A stretch of 64,000 nt of DNA from the NCBI GenBank assembly GCA_036852015.1, contig JAANDG010000133.1, positions 186,001 through 250,000 on the forward strand, read 5' to 3'. This DNA is from Pelodera strongyloides. Its lineage: Eukaryota; Nematoda; Chromadorea; Rhabditida; Rhabditidae. The notes under the pieces are model-generated. The model was not told the origin of the DNA. It saw only the letters and a list, made by a program, of their open reading frames with translations, and did no database searches. The stretch's first letter is position 1; each line of letters starts with the position of its first letter. Positions 46,366-58,996 of this stretch are shown one piece after another. The position numbers were made by a program, and so were the translations under genes.

Positions 46366-49300
46366 ATGAAAATTCTCGGCTTGTGTCTGATAGTGGTTTC
46401 CGTGCGTTGTGGGCCTGTAATTGATACCCCATTCGGAGAGGTAAGTTTTTTTATACAGAAGTCATTTTTTTTCGCATAGGTACTAGACCTATTGTAAGTG
46501 TGTTGGTCTTTAACTGGTACCACAATAGGGTGCATTTTTCTCTCTTCCTTAGTTCGTAGCCGAACTTTTTTTTTTGAATTGCTTGCATTGCAGGTCGAGG
46601 GACTGGAACATGTAACCGACAGTGGGGTCAAGGCAAACATTTATTTGGGTGTTCGTTATGCAAATGCTCCGGATCATATTCACAGATTTGAGGTTGGTAA
46701 CCTTAGCTTATTGAGGAGTTTGACGTCTTTGCTTCAAGGCGTAACCGATCAAGGTGGGAACATGGTAAGGGTATTCATTCTTTACAGCGACCTCATATCG
46801 TGGACAGTTGGGCTCCAATTCGTCACCACGCAACACACTTCAGAGCCTCGTGTATTCCATTTCACAGGTTAGTTCTAATTTGAAGATGTGTACGCTCAGA
46901 AACTTTAGCGTCCTTGACAATGGACAATCGCAATACTGAGTATGCTCAACACAAAGTAAAAGAAGAAAAAATTTCAGCGCTTTTTTAACGGAAGAGAAGA
47001 ACTACAGTGAGGACTGTTTATTCATGAATATCTTCACTCCCGCAGAGAATGTAAGTTGTTTGTGAAATAAAAGTTCCTTCCTTACCATGTGTTTCATCAA
47101 GTGGTTGCAATTCTTTTTTTTGGAAGAAAGCAATTGCAGAAAACTGCATGGGATTAGAAAAATGGGCCATGTTTTTAGGGTACATATCCAGTACTATTTT
47201 TCATTCACGGCGGTGGTTTCGAGCTTGGGGACTCCATTATCTATGGATACAAGAAATTGACGGAGAAGTTTGTCAGCCAAGGGATCATTGTCGTCACCAT
47301 CCAATACAGACTCGGCGCTCTCGGTATGTTCATTTCACTAATAAAATTCGGTGAATTATGCTATTACCTGATCCATAGGGTGACACAATAGCCCGTCACC
47401 TACGCAACGTGAACGATAGTTGGTAATAATACCTGGCTGAAAAACCTTAATGCTAGCGTTCCTTTTCATTTATTAATTGTAATCGTGAAGTAACCAGTGT
47501 TACATGTGTGGAGGTCATACCCTTAGCTGGCTGTCTGTTACAGGATTCTTCTCGACGGGTGACAGTGCCGGCCCAGGCAACATGGGTCTTTGGGACCAGG
47601 CAGTTGCGCTCACCTTTGTGCATCAGGTATTGCGCTTCTTGGTTTTATGTGCACCAAAATACAATAGTCTCCTCAAATCACGAAAGGATACCTGTTATCA
47701 ATGTGATGTGTCGCAATGGCTATTTACTTCATTATTGAGTTATATTCCGCTTATTTTCAGGTGATCCCCTTCTTCGGTGGAGACGTAGAAAGAATCACGG
47801 TAATGGGAAATTCGGCCGGTTCCGCATCAGCGAGCGCTCTTCTTTTCTCGCCGCACGGACATTGTACGTGTAGATTCTTAAGCTTCATACTTATTAAATA
47901 GAATGTATTAAAATATTCTCAACTCTAAAGAAGAGCAATGTAGTTCGCTGTAGGCTGTGAATTTACATAATTATTTGCAGCATTCTTCGACCAAGCGATT
48001 GAATTGTCCGGCTCAACGTTTGCCGAATTCGCGATGTCCGATTCAGTTGTTGAGGTGAGAAACTTGAGAGTTGACGGAAAAGTTTTATTGTTAGAATCGA
48101 AGTTTAGGGGTGCGGGTTTGTTTTGACAGAGTCGACCTGATCTTTAATTATGCTTCCTTGCCCAGCTATTGAATTTACTTTTTCAGGAGTCCCTGGAACT
48201 CGCAAGAGTGCTGGATTGTAGCAACGACGATAACAAAAAGGTGGTCGAATGTATGAAGGAAAGGACTGTTCAAGAGATCTTGGACGGCGTTGAAAAGATT
48301 GTATGTTTGTTTTCAGGATCATTTATTATTTACGAAAGTAGCAATCATTCTGCGCTTACATCCGTGTTCATGAAGGATACTTTACTTACTGTGTATTAAG
48401 CAATGTAGTATCGAGAGATGAGAGAGAGATGACAGCACGATCACTCTACCTTGCTTAATACTAGCACTCACTACTGTGCAGCCCCGTCACTATTATCAAA
48501 CAATGCGCCTGTTACCAAGTTATATACCGCCGAGAAAAATCAATGTAGTCTGTGGAGCGAATGCACCCTCTCATAAACAAACCACATCCGCATCTGCTTA
48601 GCACCTCCCCCCCCCCTCATATCACGGAACCATCCCATCAAGTCCGTCAACGAAACACCTTCCTTCATTTTGGCATCTTGCAACTATTCACATATATTTT
48701 CAACCGACTTCCAGCTTTCACCACCTTATCGTTTTGCCTTGCATAATTGTTGCTGTTTTGTTTTGCCTTGCATAATTGTTGCTGTTTTGTTTTGCCTTGC
48801 ATAATTGTTGCTGTTTTATTTTAGGGATCAACTCGTAATCATCCCAACTTCATCAAGTTCCACCCGCGTATTGACGGTCAATTCTTCCCAAAGGACGTGC
48901 ATCTTCTAGTGAAGGGTGCCCCACCCAAGAGAACTCTAGCTGGTGTAACAAGTCAAGAAGGAGCTCTATTCAGTGAGAATTATTTGTATTCAGTAATGAG
49001 CTACCGTCGAATTCCCGTTGCTCAGCAGTACTTTTATTTATGTTAACACATTTGTCCTGGGAATGCATTGACGTTTTTTTCCAGCACAACTTTCTCAAGT
49101 CAAAGCGTTTGCTGGAACCCTGATTCCCAAGGAGGAACTGACGAGCTACAGCGAACACAAATTGAAAGCGTTTATCACCAATGCTGTCGCACCAGAACAT
49201 GAATACGGTAAGAATTGAATTTCCCATTAGCGTATTCCTCACCTCCCATTAATAATGTTCGACACACATTAATATTTTCCATTTAGGCAGCAAGGCTCAA

Positions 49301-50290
49301 GAATTCCAGGAGATGCTCATCGATTTTTACATTACAAAAGATGCACCAGCTAATCCGGACAGCAATTTTTACCTACAGAGATATACTGATGTATGTTTTC
49401 TGACCACCTTCCTTTTCTCTCTCAGTAATTGGTCAATCATAAAAACAATATTAATGTCAGTTTGGATTTTCAGGAAATACCTATTGTTTTTTTTGTGTTT
49501 ACTTATTAATATTGTCTTCAGCTGTTATCCGATTTACTGTTCAACGTCCCGGTCATGCAAGAAGCCGAGTTAAAGCGAATGAACCAATGGGAGACATTCT
49601 TGTATGTTATTCATCACAACGCCAAGACCGACCACCCGGAATATGCTCCTATTAAGGGTAAAATTATTTTTATTCTCATTACGATTGGTTGTTATGCGAT
49701 CTCCATAAAACTCACTGACTGCTTTTCTCAATCAGTCGGTACATGTGCACAAAATGATTTCGATATTTGTATTGCTTTAGGGGCGTGGCATGCTTCGGAA
49801 TTGAAATACATATCTGACTATGCGGAACCAAACACTGTTCTTGAGAAGAAAGATGAACAGTTCGGAACACACTTTGTGGAAAGCATTGCCAATTTTGTGA
49901 AAACAGGGTGAGTTTTGAAACTATACGTGCATCATGACCTCGATTTTCTACCGTGTACGCTGAAACTTATAACTTATTCACGAAGATAGGTAATTTCGAG
50001 GAAACAGGCATACATGTTTTTAAGCGTCAAGGGGCTAGCAAGCGAACATCTTTATCAAATTTTATTTCAGAAACCCCTCAACTTCTTCTTTCAAATGGCC
50101 TGCCATTTCTTCCGAGAACCCTTGGATTCATGCGTCTCTCGGAGTCACTCCCGGCATTAAAGATAACTACCGTTCTGAAGCGATCGAATTCTGGTTTCAC
50201 ACAGTTCCAAAGGCTATTGGAGTACGAAAATTGCACACCTCACGATTGCCTGCCTCCCATGCACACCGACTTCACCATACCGAGTTGTAA
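46366..50290 (+). CDS. Secreted type-B carboxylesterase, complete, 15 exons
   Basis: An alpha/beta-hydrolase of the carboxylesterase/cholinesterase family that hydrolyses ester substrates. Exons: 46366-46440, 46594-46692, 46788-46867, 46978-47050, 47179-47323, 47544-47626, 47761-47863, 47981-48054, 48187-48300, 48825-48972, 49085-49207, 49287-49390, 49522-49657, 49781-49907, 50071-50290; continuous phase, 567 aa. A signal peptide ([15 protein letters not shown]) opens it. Visible motifs: [12 protein letters not shown], the oxyanion loop [26 protein letters not shown], the nucleophile elbow GNSAGS, the acid in TSQEGALF, and the catalytic His in GAWHASEL. The triad is therefore complete. The elbow is GNSAG rather than the commoner GESAG. 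No C-terminal membrane anchor or HDEL-type signal is seen, so it is probably secreted. Intron 9 ends in a 29-bp tandem repeat. Substrate unknown; it is not evidently an acetylcholinesterase. Confidence 0.93.
48731..48817 (+). repeat. 29-bp tandem repeat, three exact copies, next to a splice acceptor
   Basis: The unit GTTTTGCCTTGCATAATTGT plus TGCTGTTTT is present three times without change. The array ends seven bases before the TTTTAG acceptor of carboxylesterase exon 10 (starts 48825), so it supplies the pyrimidine-rich tract and candidate branch points of that intron. Confidence 0.95.
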
Positions 50291-51355
50291 CCATTTACTC
50301 TTCCCAAGTTGAATATGTATTTTTGGGTTCCTTGTGTTGCCTTACTTTAACCACGTGTTTCTATTATTGTGTTTTCCGACATTCGGGTTGTATTAAAAAG
50401 GTTGCGTACAGTGGTTTTGTTACAGTGTTTCAGAACAATCGGATTTTCACGATGCTTGTCGTTATTAGTTTTGTAAAAATGTGAACAGTAAATATATGCT
50501 CCTTCATTGCACACGTATCGATGTTGATGGCACTTGGAGTATATGTTGCTACATGTTGGTTGATAGATAATAAAAGGTACTGTCTGTTGCTTGTTGAAAT
50601 TTACTGTCATAAAAGGTACTGTCTACTGTCTGTTGAAATTTAATGCGACGAGTTGGAAAAAGGCAGCTGGCATGTTGTTTGTTTATTTTAAAGATTATGT
50701 GGCCAGCGAGGGCGAGCGAGAAATAAAATGTTTTATGCCCTAATTGCAACGTAATCATGATGCTGCATAAAAATCTCCTATTCCTATCTTAGTTATTTAG
50801 ATCACCCAAAAAGAATATTTGGGAAAACTTCAATTCCAAGGTTCTGTGGGGCAATGATAACAATTATTTTGCTTTACATGAGATAGTACACACCTAGATT
50901 ACTTCAGGTATTCACGACCCATTCCGCAGATATGGTTCTCTGCAAACTGTGTTTGGTGTGGAAATTTCGTCGCTATTGTGGAATTACCCTCCCATGGAAA
51001 GCTAGGCGGCATGTGGAGCCAACTGCCCATACCGTGGCTCTCCCTACCGTCCTATGTGAATGTCTATTCTAAGTATTTCTTTGACAATTTAATATTATTC
51101 TTTGTCTCTTTGTTTTGACCATCTTTTCGTGTTACAGAAACACCTCCCTCCCCCGTTTCTTTTTAAAGTCCTAGTCTGAAAAAAAACGAGAAATCGGAAC
51201 GGTTAAGATTGGCAATTACCGGTCGCGCTGTGTGCGGGCGGTGGTTCCAAGTGAAGTTTTTCCCGTCATGTTCGGAATAGCTAAACTCGTATGGGACTAC
51301 TATATTTCCACGGGACGGTATTACTTCAAAGGATCTTCATTAAAAATGCGGCTGA

Positions 51356-51380
51356 TTATATATATATATATATATATATT
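51356..51380. repeat. TA microsatellite
   Basis: An uninterrupted run of about twelve TA units between the carboxylesterase and the pseudokinase genes. Confidence 0.9.
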
Positions 51381-51810
51381 AGTTTATCATTTATTGTATT
51401 TTAATGTGGTGTACAGTATGCTACAAATCATGTTAAGGTAATTCTCGGCTTTTAAATGTGGTTCGTAAGCGTATTTCGGCGTAGCCGAAAACGTGCGTTT
51501 GTTGCATATAAGGCGGAGCCAAGTGCTTGCTTCAAATTTTCGAATTTAGGTTGCCCATGTGGGTTTTTCTGCTGTATGATGTGTTTTGTTTTTCTTTTTA
51601 CTATGTTGTAACTACACGGAAAAGTGTTCACCTACTTGTATTGAATGAGTGGTGCTATCTAAATTCCTACGAAATAAGTATGCATGTTGTTATTTTATGT
51701 TTGTTTTGATGATATGTAATGGTTTATGTTAAATACTCTTCATATTTATGATCATATCTTCATGGATAACACATCTCTTCCCGTGTTACTTTGTTTCCTT
51801 GCTTATTACT

Positions 51811-51852
51811 TTATTTCTTGTTCTGTATGTGTTATTTCTTGTTCTGTATGTG
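51811..51852. repeat. 21-bp direct duplication
   Basis: Two exact adjacent copies of a 21-bp T-rich unit containing CTTGTTCTGTATGTG. It has no associated gene. Confidence 0.85.
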
Positions 51853-52114
51853 TTTATGTTTTAGTAAATATTAAATTTACATGTTGCGCCATTCTGCCGT
51901 TGGGATGATTCCCTCTGCAATATCTGATGTGAATGTATTTATATGTGTGCAAGCTGGTTTTGGTTGGATGGCAAGGTGGAATTCTTGTTTCTGAACAGAA
52001 TCTATCCTTACTCGTCTAAGCTGTGTCGGAATTCATGCTCATCTTTGTTTCTTCTCTGCTTTATTTCGGTCGTTTTTGTTTCGTTGCACCGACCCATGCA
52101 TAACCGTATGCATA

Positions 52115-52124
52115 AAGTTTTACA
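52115..52124 (+). promoter_or_regulatory. Candidate trans-splice acceptor of the pseudokinase gene
   Basis: AAGTTTTACAG ends 12 bases before the ATG at 52137, fitting a spliced-leader acceptor with a very short 5' UTR. A conventional upstream non-coding exon cannot be excluded. Confidence 0.45.
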
Positions 52125-52136
52125 GGATCGAAAAAA

Positions 52137-55007
52137 ATGACGACTAACGACTCATTTATTCTCTTTGACGTCTCTGGAGACGAGTACCACATCGACCGCC
52201 GACTAGGCTATGTAAGTTCACTGTTTTCACACTTTTCTCCTTTAGCTGTCTAACTGTTGTGACAAACTGAAACGGAAACGTGGTGCCCAATGATTTATTT
52301 TTTATAAAAAAATGCTGAAGGTTTGTTGTTTCCAGGGAAGAGGATATGTCTTCAAATATGTTAAGGCTGAGGATCCAACCGCCGCGATCGTTGTAAAGGT
52401 GAGCTAACACATCCACAGATTTTAGCTTAGAGCCAGCATTACACGCTTCCTTTGATAGTTCAATAAAACATGTTCATCAGTTTGTTTCAGGAAATTCGCG
52501 ACAGAGCATCGTCACTCGAGGAATTTGAGCTGCATATGTAGGTCAATTTACTTATTAAATTAGCATTGAAACTGAGGTAAATCTTAATGATCAAAAAACG
52601 TCATAATTGAATACCATGCCAGCTTTTGTGCTTATTTTAATAATGCCAGAAGCAATACCTGCATGAAAAAAATGCTGTAATGGTTTAAAGCGTATTTAAG
52701 TCCTCTAATCTCCACATACTACATTAACAAGTTCCTGTACAAAGGCACTTATATTTGAGGGCTTTGAAACACGACCATATCGTCCGGTGCCTCGGTCAAT
52801 TAACGGGAGGTGGCATGGCACTCTTCTACTTTGGGATACCGTATTGCCCACAAGGAGACCTGCGGATGTTTTATGCAGCTCAGCCAGGTACCCTATTATT
52901 TCATAAATACACGTCCTTGCTGGAAGAAAAACCCGCGGGAGTACGGGAAGTAAACCGAATGTGCTCTCCTTAATCGTCTCATTGTTAATCGATAACAAAG
53001 ATTCGAATAATCATTCACTGTTTTGCAGATCGCCGCCTCAATCCCCTTCAAGTGCACAAACTGATGGTAGAGCTCATTTCTGCACTAGAATATCTTCATG
53101 GTCTCGGTTTCGTTCACAGGCACCTAAGAACCGGCAACATCCTCATCGACTCAAATGGGTAAGGAACAACAACGTTCCCTTAACGGGATGGGGTCTTTCC
53201 AAATTGCCTCCTTCCCTTATTTGTTTTTCCTATGTATTGTAAACCCCATATAAATCACAAACAGTCCAAAAAGTTTCCAAGTCAAGGATCCCAGAGTTTG
53301 TAGTTTGCTGATATTGGGTAGACCAGAACTGAAGCTATTCGTCAGCTGGTTCAACTGTTACCTGCAGGAAAATAACGCTACAGGCAAGGAGAGTTGTAGG
53401 GCAAAGAGCAAGAGGGTAAAGAGAAAGAGAGAGAGAGTATAGGCAAAGAGAGTAGAGATGTAATAAATTTTATTATTATAGAGGATAACGTCAATTTAGA
53501 AAAGAGATTAGTTGAAGTCGAATTTTCGTTAATTTTAGCGCTTCAAAGCTTTCTAATTTTGAAATGGCCAAGCCCTTCGATTCGGCGCACTCAAAGTGTG
53601 GTTCGGTAGGATATCGCGCGCCCGAGGTTCTTTTTATTTTTCATCCTTTTTCCATAATACTTTGATTTTTACCATATAAGATAATCGATTATTCTTCTTG
53701 AATGGATCAATATTCACAACATTTCTTCCAGAATATCTGCGTGAGTATGTACACTACTGCGTCGGACATTTTTGGACTCGGAGTTATTTTATACGAAGCA
53801 GCTGTGGGTTCACCACCCTTTGATAACTGTGAGTTTGACATCTGCTGTAAAATAACGCAACATAGCAATTCTTATGTGATGGGAATTATTTTTCATAACT
53901 ACTAGTTTTTCGATCCTTTTCCTATAAAACATTGTATACAAATTAGAACACGGAATTTCCAGCTTTTAATCTTGTGTTACTTTGGCTCTGTGTTTTAGAT
54001 AACGAGGCGGCGTCGGATTTGATGGCCACCTTCTACGCATTTCGCAGTCTGCCAGAATTTGTTACTCCCGAGATTAAGGAACTAGTGACCAGGTATGTGC
54101 GTGTGTGTGTTCGATTAAAAATTTGACTAACTCAGCGGTAGACAAGGAGAGTGTGAATAAAAAAGGACAGCACACATAGAAAGTCTAGTTTGTCTAACGC
54201 ACCAGGGAGCATAAATTTGATCCCTTCAATTCTTCATCCAAATAGCGATTCTCAATTTGTGTCTTGTTTATTTAAGTTTGATGCACGTATATCCCGAGTG
54301 TAGACCCAATCTGAAGCAACTACAACAGACATCCTTCTATGTTTGGGGACCCAGGATTTTGTAAGTTACATATCTCCTTGAAACTTGTTTTCTATTTAGG
54401 CGTCTGTGCTACAAGTCTCATTGAAACTTGTTGTCTATCTCGTCACCGCATTAATGTCTGTGCTACCTTGCAAGTTTTTATTCAGTTTGCATAATTTCAG
54501 CCCTTACCAAGACCCAGTCCCGAGAGAGGAACTGCATAGTTTTTGGAAGAATCCAATGTCGAATATTTTGGAAGTAAAGGATAGTATCGTGGATCATTAC
54601 CCAGAAATGGCTGGGAATTTCGCGAATGTTTCTCCTGAAATGAGCTTTGGTTATGGCGAAATGGGCGATGAATTGGCCGCGGCACTCAAGGTATGTAATG
54701 TCCTAAAGCGTCCACGCATTGAAGTACATTTGGTGTATATATCATAAAATATCAGCATAGGAGGACGACACTCACTCACTCACTATTTTTTTTTTGGAAC
54801 ACATCGACACAGTTGAGATCATTTAATGACGTAACCGTTGTTTTTAAATTATATACATAGGAATTTAAAAAAAACTTTCAAAGCAAATAGGAATGTGGCA
54901 ACTTTCAGGTTTACATCCTTGCTTCGACAGGTCCATCTCTTCTCGACAGGCCCCCACCACAAGTCATTGAACTCGATTCAGATGATGGTTCCGGTGTTCT
55001 CGATTGA
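52137..55007 (+). CDS. Protein kinase-like pseudokinase, complete, 11 exons
   Basis: Exons: 52137-52211, 52336-52398, 52491-52537, 52745-52887, 53029-53158, 53539-53626, 53732-53828, 53999-54092, 54277-54360, 54501-54690, 54909-55007; one continuous phase, 369 aa. The fold of a Ser/Thr kinase is clear: glycine loop LGYGRGYVFKYV, the ATP-anchoring lysine in AAIVVKEI, hinge-like YCPQGDLRMF, helix LMVELISALEYLHGLGFVH, the APE motif in GSVGYRAPE, and SDIFGLGVILYEAAVGSPPF. The catalytic loop reads HRHLRTGNILID, so HRD has become HRH, and the DFG position reads SNF. Both catalytic aspartates are gone, so phosphotransfer is unlikely. A roughly 90-residue acidic tail (VIELDSDDGSGVLD at the end) has no known domain. 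The role is probably allosteric or scaffolding. STRAD-like proteins are one candidate family, but the motifs do not settle it. Confidence 0.85.
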
Positions 55008-57373
55008 ATTCCCACAATGGTATTCCCTTTCACTTCTTTTGCAGTTTATTTTGTTTAAGAACGAATTCATGAGCATTAAATTAAGGTGGCAAATAGCCCC
55101 TATCAAAGTAGATATTTGTACATGAATCCAAAGTTGAAAAATCATTACTTGGAACACCAAATTACCTTGTATTCTATCAAAAAGGACAGTCAATGAAAAT
55201 GACAACGTACATACACATGTATGCACGCAGCGCCTGTCATTACATGGGACCGCCCAATGTGCCACAGGCAATTTTTGTTCATTACAATGAACCTATTTCA
55301 GCATCGCTGTGAACCGAACGATTGCTGCGGAAACACGAGGTCTATTTCATCTTTCTATTTGACGCCTTTGTTTGGTACCTTGATGCTTATTTAATGATTC
55401 TCAGATTAGCAGGCTCACTTTCACTTAAACAGTCTTAGTGCAAAGATCTTAACGCTGATAATTCATGTTTTAAGACGTTTGCCTATTTTGCGGTAATTTA
55501 CTACTCTGTTGTCTTTTATATATTAAAGTCATGTTCGATTGTCCTTCGGACATTTATAGTATTTAGGTTTTCCTCCCTACGAATAATATTTCCTGTCGTA
55601 CACCACGTTTTCTATGTTTTATCGGCCGTTGTATCAAGACATTCCTTTTGACTTAAACACTTGTCCGTTGTGATCAAGCACTCTTTCTTGCACCTCTTCG
55701 TTGATATGATCTCAGCTTGAATTCCGTGCTTGTTTGCCGCCGTATTGTTTAGTCTTTCCTTGGAACCTGTGAAACATTATTACTGAACTCACCAAATAGC
55801 TTATCACGTATGTCTTCGCTCGAATGCATATCATGCTTGTTGGAAAACATATTTGATGAATTTTGTTCATAATGGACTGTACACAGTTGCTATTCGAATG
55901 TTACTTATTACTGTGTTACTGGAGCCTTTGTAGGTTGTAACGTGTTTACTCCATGGCACGAAGATATTCTTTGCTTTCGTTTCTCGATCCTTCTTTTTTT
56001 TTTACTTTGCTTAATGCCCTTAATGTGCTTCCACTCAGGAGAATCTTACCGTCATTATATCATCGATCTCTGTTGATAACACACCTCTCTCATCTTCTAT
56101 ATTTGGTTTGCACTGTTGTGCATTAGTCAGTTGCCCGTCTTCACCATTTTCAGTTGCAAAGCGCGTTGATTTTACGGTTATTAGGGTCGTTGATTTTTCA
56201 TTACGGTTTCAATTTCGAGTCTATTTACAGCAATTCGCTATACATGTTTCACTCATTCTCGGTGATCGATTGGTTTTTTTCGTCCTCATTTAGCCGTGTT
56301 GCTTTGTTCCTATTTTTTGTTTTGCTTTGTTAAATGTTTCTCATTTCATTGGGCAACAGTAAAAACTTATTCGATATTGCGACATTGTCTAAGTTATTTG
56401 AGATACAGCAGAAGATGGAAGATGGCCAGAAGATGGTTAAGTTGCTCTTTACCGAATTACTCTCTTTTTTTGTGTTGTGAGGTATTCTCTGTGGCAAGCC
56501 TGTCTAAGGTTTTGGGTTTTGCCTTCAAGTACAATAATGTTTTATTGAAGTATTCAATGATAATTTACTTTTCTTTGGATGCAAAAGGAATTCTCAATCA
56601 ATATTAGGATGGAAAGATGGGACACGGAGCATGTATGCACATACCGATCAGGGATCAAAAACATTTTAACAGCAGACAATTGACAAATAAAACTGAAAAT
56701 ACACTGGTCAACATGTCAAATATTTGAAAAACAATTGTATTTATCAATATTCCCTGCAGGGAGGGAATGTTCCCCTGGCCACCTGGCACATTATGTATAT
56801 CTTTCTCTCCAACCAAGCCTGATCATCGATGTTGCAGTTATTCATTTGAGGATCCGCGCCGAGGCACCTGATACAGTCCATTTTTAAAATATTTAGGGTT
56901 GTGAAGCCGTGTTTGCTTCAATTCATTTTAAGTGAAAAAAGAGGTCTTTGGTAAATTATACTTGTAGGTATAAAAACGTTTCGTTAACGCACATACCTAG
57001 CGTATAAAGAAATGAGAATGGACCAACCAGGGAAGCAACTTGACAAACGCTGTCAGGGCTCTATCCAACTTGTTGCGATTTAGCTTTGCGTATGGAATAA
57101 TAATATTGGCATGATTTATATACGGCAGATAGAATATGCCGTCAAGTCTGAATGTACCGGAGAGACACGAGATATTTGTGCAGAGATCACCAACCCTCGA
57201 CAACAATGAAAGCAGCTGGAATGTGCCCATTTAAAAACACTGTCTCTTTCAGAATTTTTCTTGCAAAAAGGTCATTTTTCACACTAATGCGTTAACTCTA
57301 ATGTAGAGTTTCACGACCATGAAAAGTCGCTATAAACTAGGTGTTGAGTATTTTCTAGGTTTAATTGTTAGTC
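55008..57373. other. Intergenic, no gene recognised
   Basis: About 2.4 kb, T-rich on the plus strand between 55.3 and 56.6 kb. It includes the pseudokinase 3' UTR. Short open frames (for example 56296-56607 +) are low-complexity hydrophobic translations of T-rich DNA. A minus-strand frame at 56997-57230 could be a further exon of the neighbouring small gene but has no supporting splice pair. Confidence 0.45.
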
Positions 57374-57791
57374 TTATTGCAAATAGCAAACCCGATTCTT
57401 CAAAGTAGACCCCGTTGATGTTCTCGGCTTGGTACGATATAGTCCTTCGTATACTTGACATATCTGCATGTTGACCATATCATAGAGCGTGGCATCTGAG
57501 ACTGCGCGTGAGGACGCGAGCTTTGAAGTTTCGCTATGAAGTTTAGCCAGTTTTCCTGAAGAATACTTGAAAACATCTGACAATTCATCTTTAGGATGAT
57601 AATTTGTGGTTGTGTTTCTGTAGTGTAGCTTTTCTCATTGTTTTCCGGGTTTTAAAAATTAGAGTTCATACGAGCTCCACTGTATACGGTAATTTATGCT
57701 TACCGGCATTGAACGTACAATTCCACTCGTAACACAGGCAAGGCGCTGAACATAGAGCTAGTACGACTGACTGAAGGATGATATTTCTCAT
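57374..57791 (-). CDS. Candidate small secreted protein, two exons, unknown function
   Basis: Exon 1 is 57704-57791 and exon 2 is 57374-57588, joined in phase across a GTAAGC donor and a CCTAAAG acceptor, giving 100 aa. Residues 1-20 form a plausible signal peptide (MRNIILQSVVLALCSAPCLC). The mature part starts YEWNCTFNADELSDVFKYSS and contains few cysteines (WNC, QIC, VCYLQ at the end), so it is not a knottin or a typical disulphide-rich peptide. WNCT with a following acidic helix faintly recalls the start of nematode CAP/SCP proteins, but the later CAP motifs are missing. A different 3' exon further left is possible. I do not recognise the family. Confidence 0.45.
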
Positions 57792-58996
57792 AGTGAAAAA
57801 GTCTGTAAATCTGGATAAGAGCATTAATTCATGAATTTTTCGTAAGTCTACTGACAGCATCCTTTGTATGAACGCTTCACTGAAAATCTCTTAAACAGGT
57901 TCAGAAAATATACGCATATCTTTCAATGTGTTAACCTAAACCGAAACGAACATTTTGCAGTGTATATGAATTGCTCTTAAACAAGGAAAAATCTCAATCT
58001 TTATCACGTAGAGTTAAGTGACTCTGTCGAATATGATACTAACAATCGCATGCGAAAAAGCAACGCGCACTATGAATGAAAAAATAAGAGTTGATATTCT
58101 ATCACAAGTCTTCACAACCTTCACATAAAATCAACACTGAGAATCTCAGAAATACGAAGCAATCCCAAAACATCTCCCTATTTTGTATTATCGAATCCAT
58201 ATTTTTATTGATTCCTTGTGGAATCGACGTGAGCAAGGCAGATGCTTTGGAATGACTCTAACCGTTTCAAGGGTTGTTTTCAAATTGTAGAAAGAAAAAG
58301 AAAACATTTAGGTTTTAAGTTCGTTGAAAGAATTTTGTGCTCGTGTAGTTATAATCACGAGCAATTTGGAACTATTCGACAAGAGCCATAGTAATACACA
58401 CTACTACTAAAATATGAATTTCTAACAGGCAAAATACTAAGAGAAAATATGGGAGAGTGCATTAAGAGAGATGAAAAATAATGAAAGTTTAGAAAAATTT
58501 AGGATATTTCACTACTCCGGAACTAGTGATAATGCACCAATGGTCGCTTTGGTGTTTAAATAATCCGCTCTATGGAACTGAAAACAGCTAACACCTTTGT
58601 TTTTTTTAGCGAAAACAAGTCTTTTTCTGTTTTTACATGATATTACCAAATTGTGCACTAGGGTATTAACTATTAGTTCCGGTATGCGTGAAAGGCAGTG
58701 GGACATCTGCAACACAGGACGATAATCTTTTGTTTTGAAAATTGAAATTGGAATGTATTCCGAGAAGTGAGGGGACGAAAGAAGCAAAGCATATCGTGGC
58801 TGATCGTTTCGTTTTCGTTAACTCATCCGAACCGCTGGAAACCAGTTGGTACGCAACCAACAACAAACAACGCAAAGCGAAAAAGAAACCCAAGTCAGTT
58901 ATGCTCACAAGATGTAAATCAAAGTATGACGGTAAGAATATCTTCGGTAAACTTGAGCCAAACAATAAACAAATCCAGCAATCTACTGCAATTTGT
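57792..58996. other. Intergenic between small secreted gene and innexin 3' end
   Basis: AT-rich, with no exon or RNA gene I can support. It must hold the promoter of the minus-strand gene at 57.4-57.8 kb and the 3' UTR of the innexin. The open frame on the plus strand at 58742-59266 is mostly antisense to the innexin last exon and is not coding. Confidence 0.45.

Larger units (their letters stand above)
50291..52136. other. Carboxylesterase 3' flank and pseudokinase upstream region
   Basis: Contains the carboxylesterase 3' UTR. ATAAAAGGTACTGTCT occurs twice in an imperfect direct duplication of about 38 bp (50569-50645), with AATAAA at 50721-50726 as one possible poly(A) signal. A TA microsatellite lies at 51356-51380, and a 21-bp unit (TTATTTCTTGTTCTGTATGT plus G) is duplicated at 51811-51852. 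No gene recognised. Confidence 0.5.
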
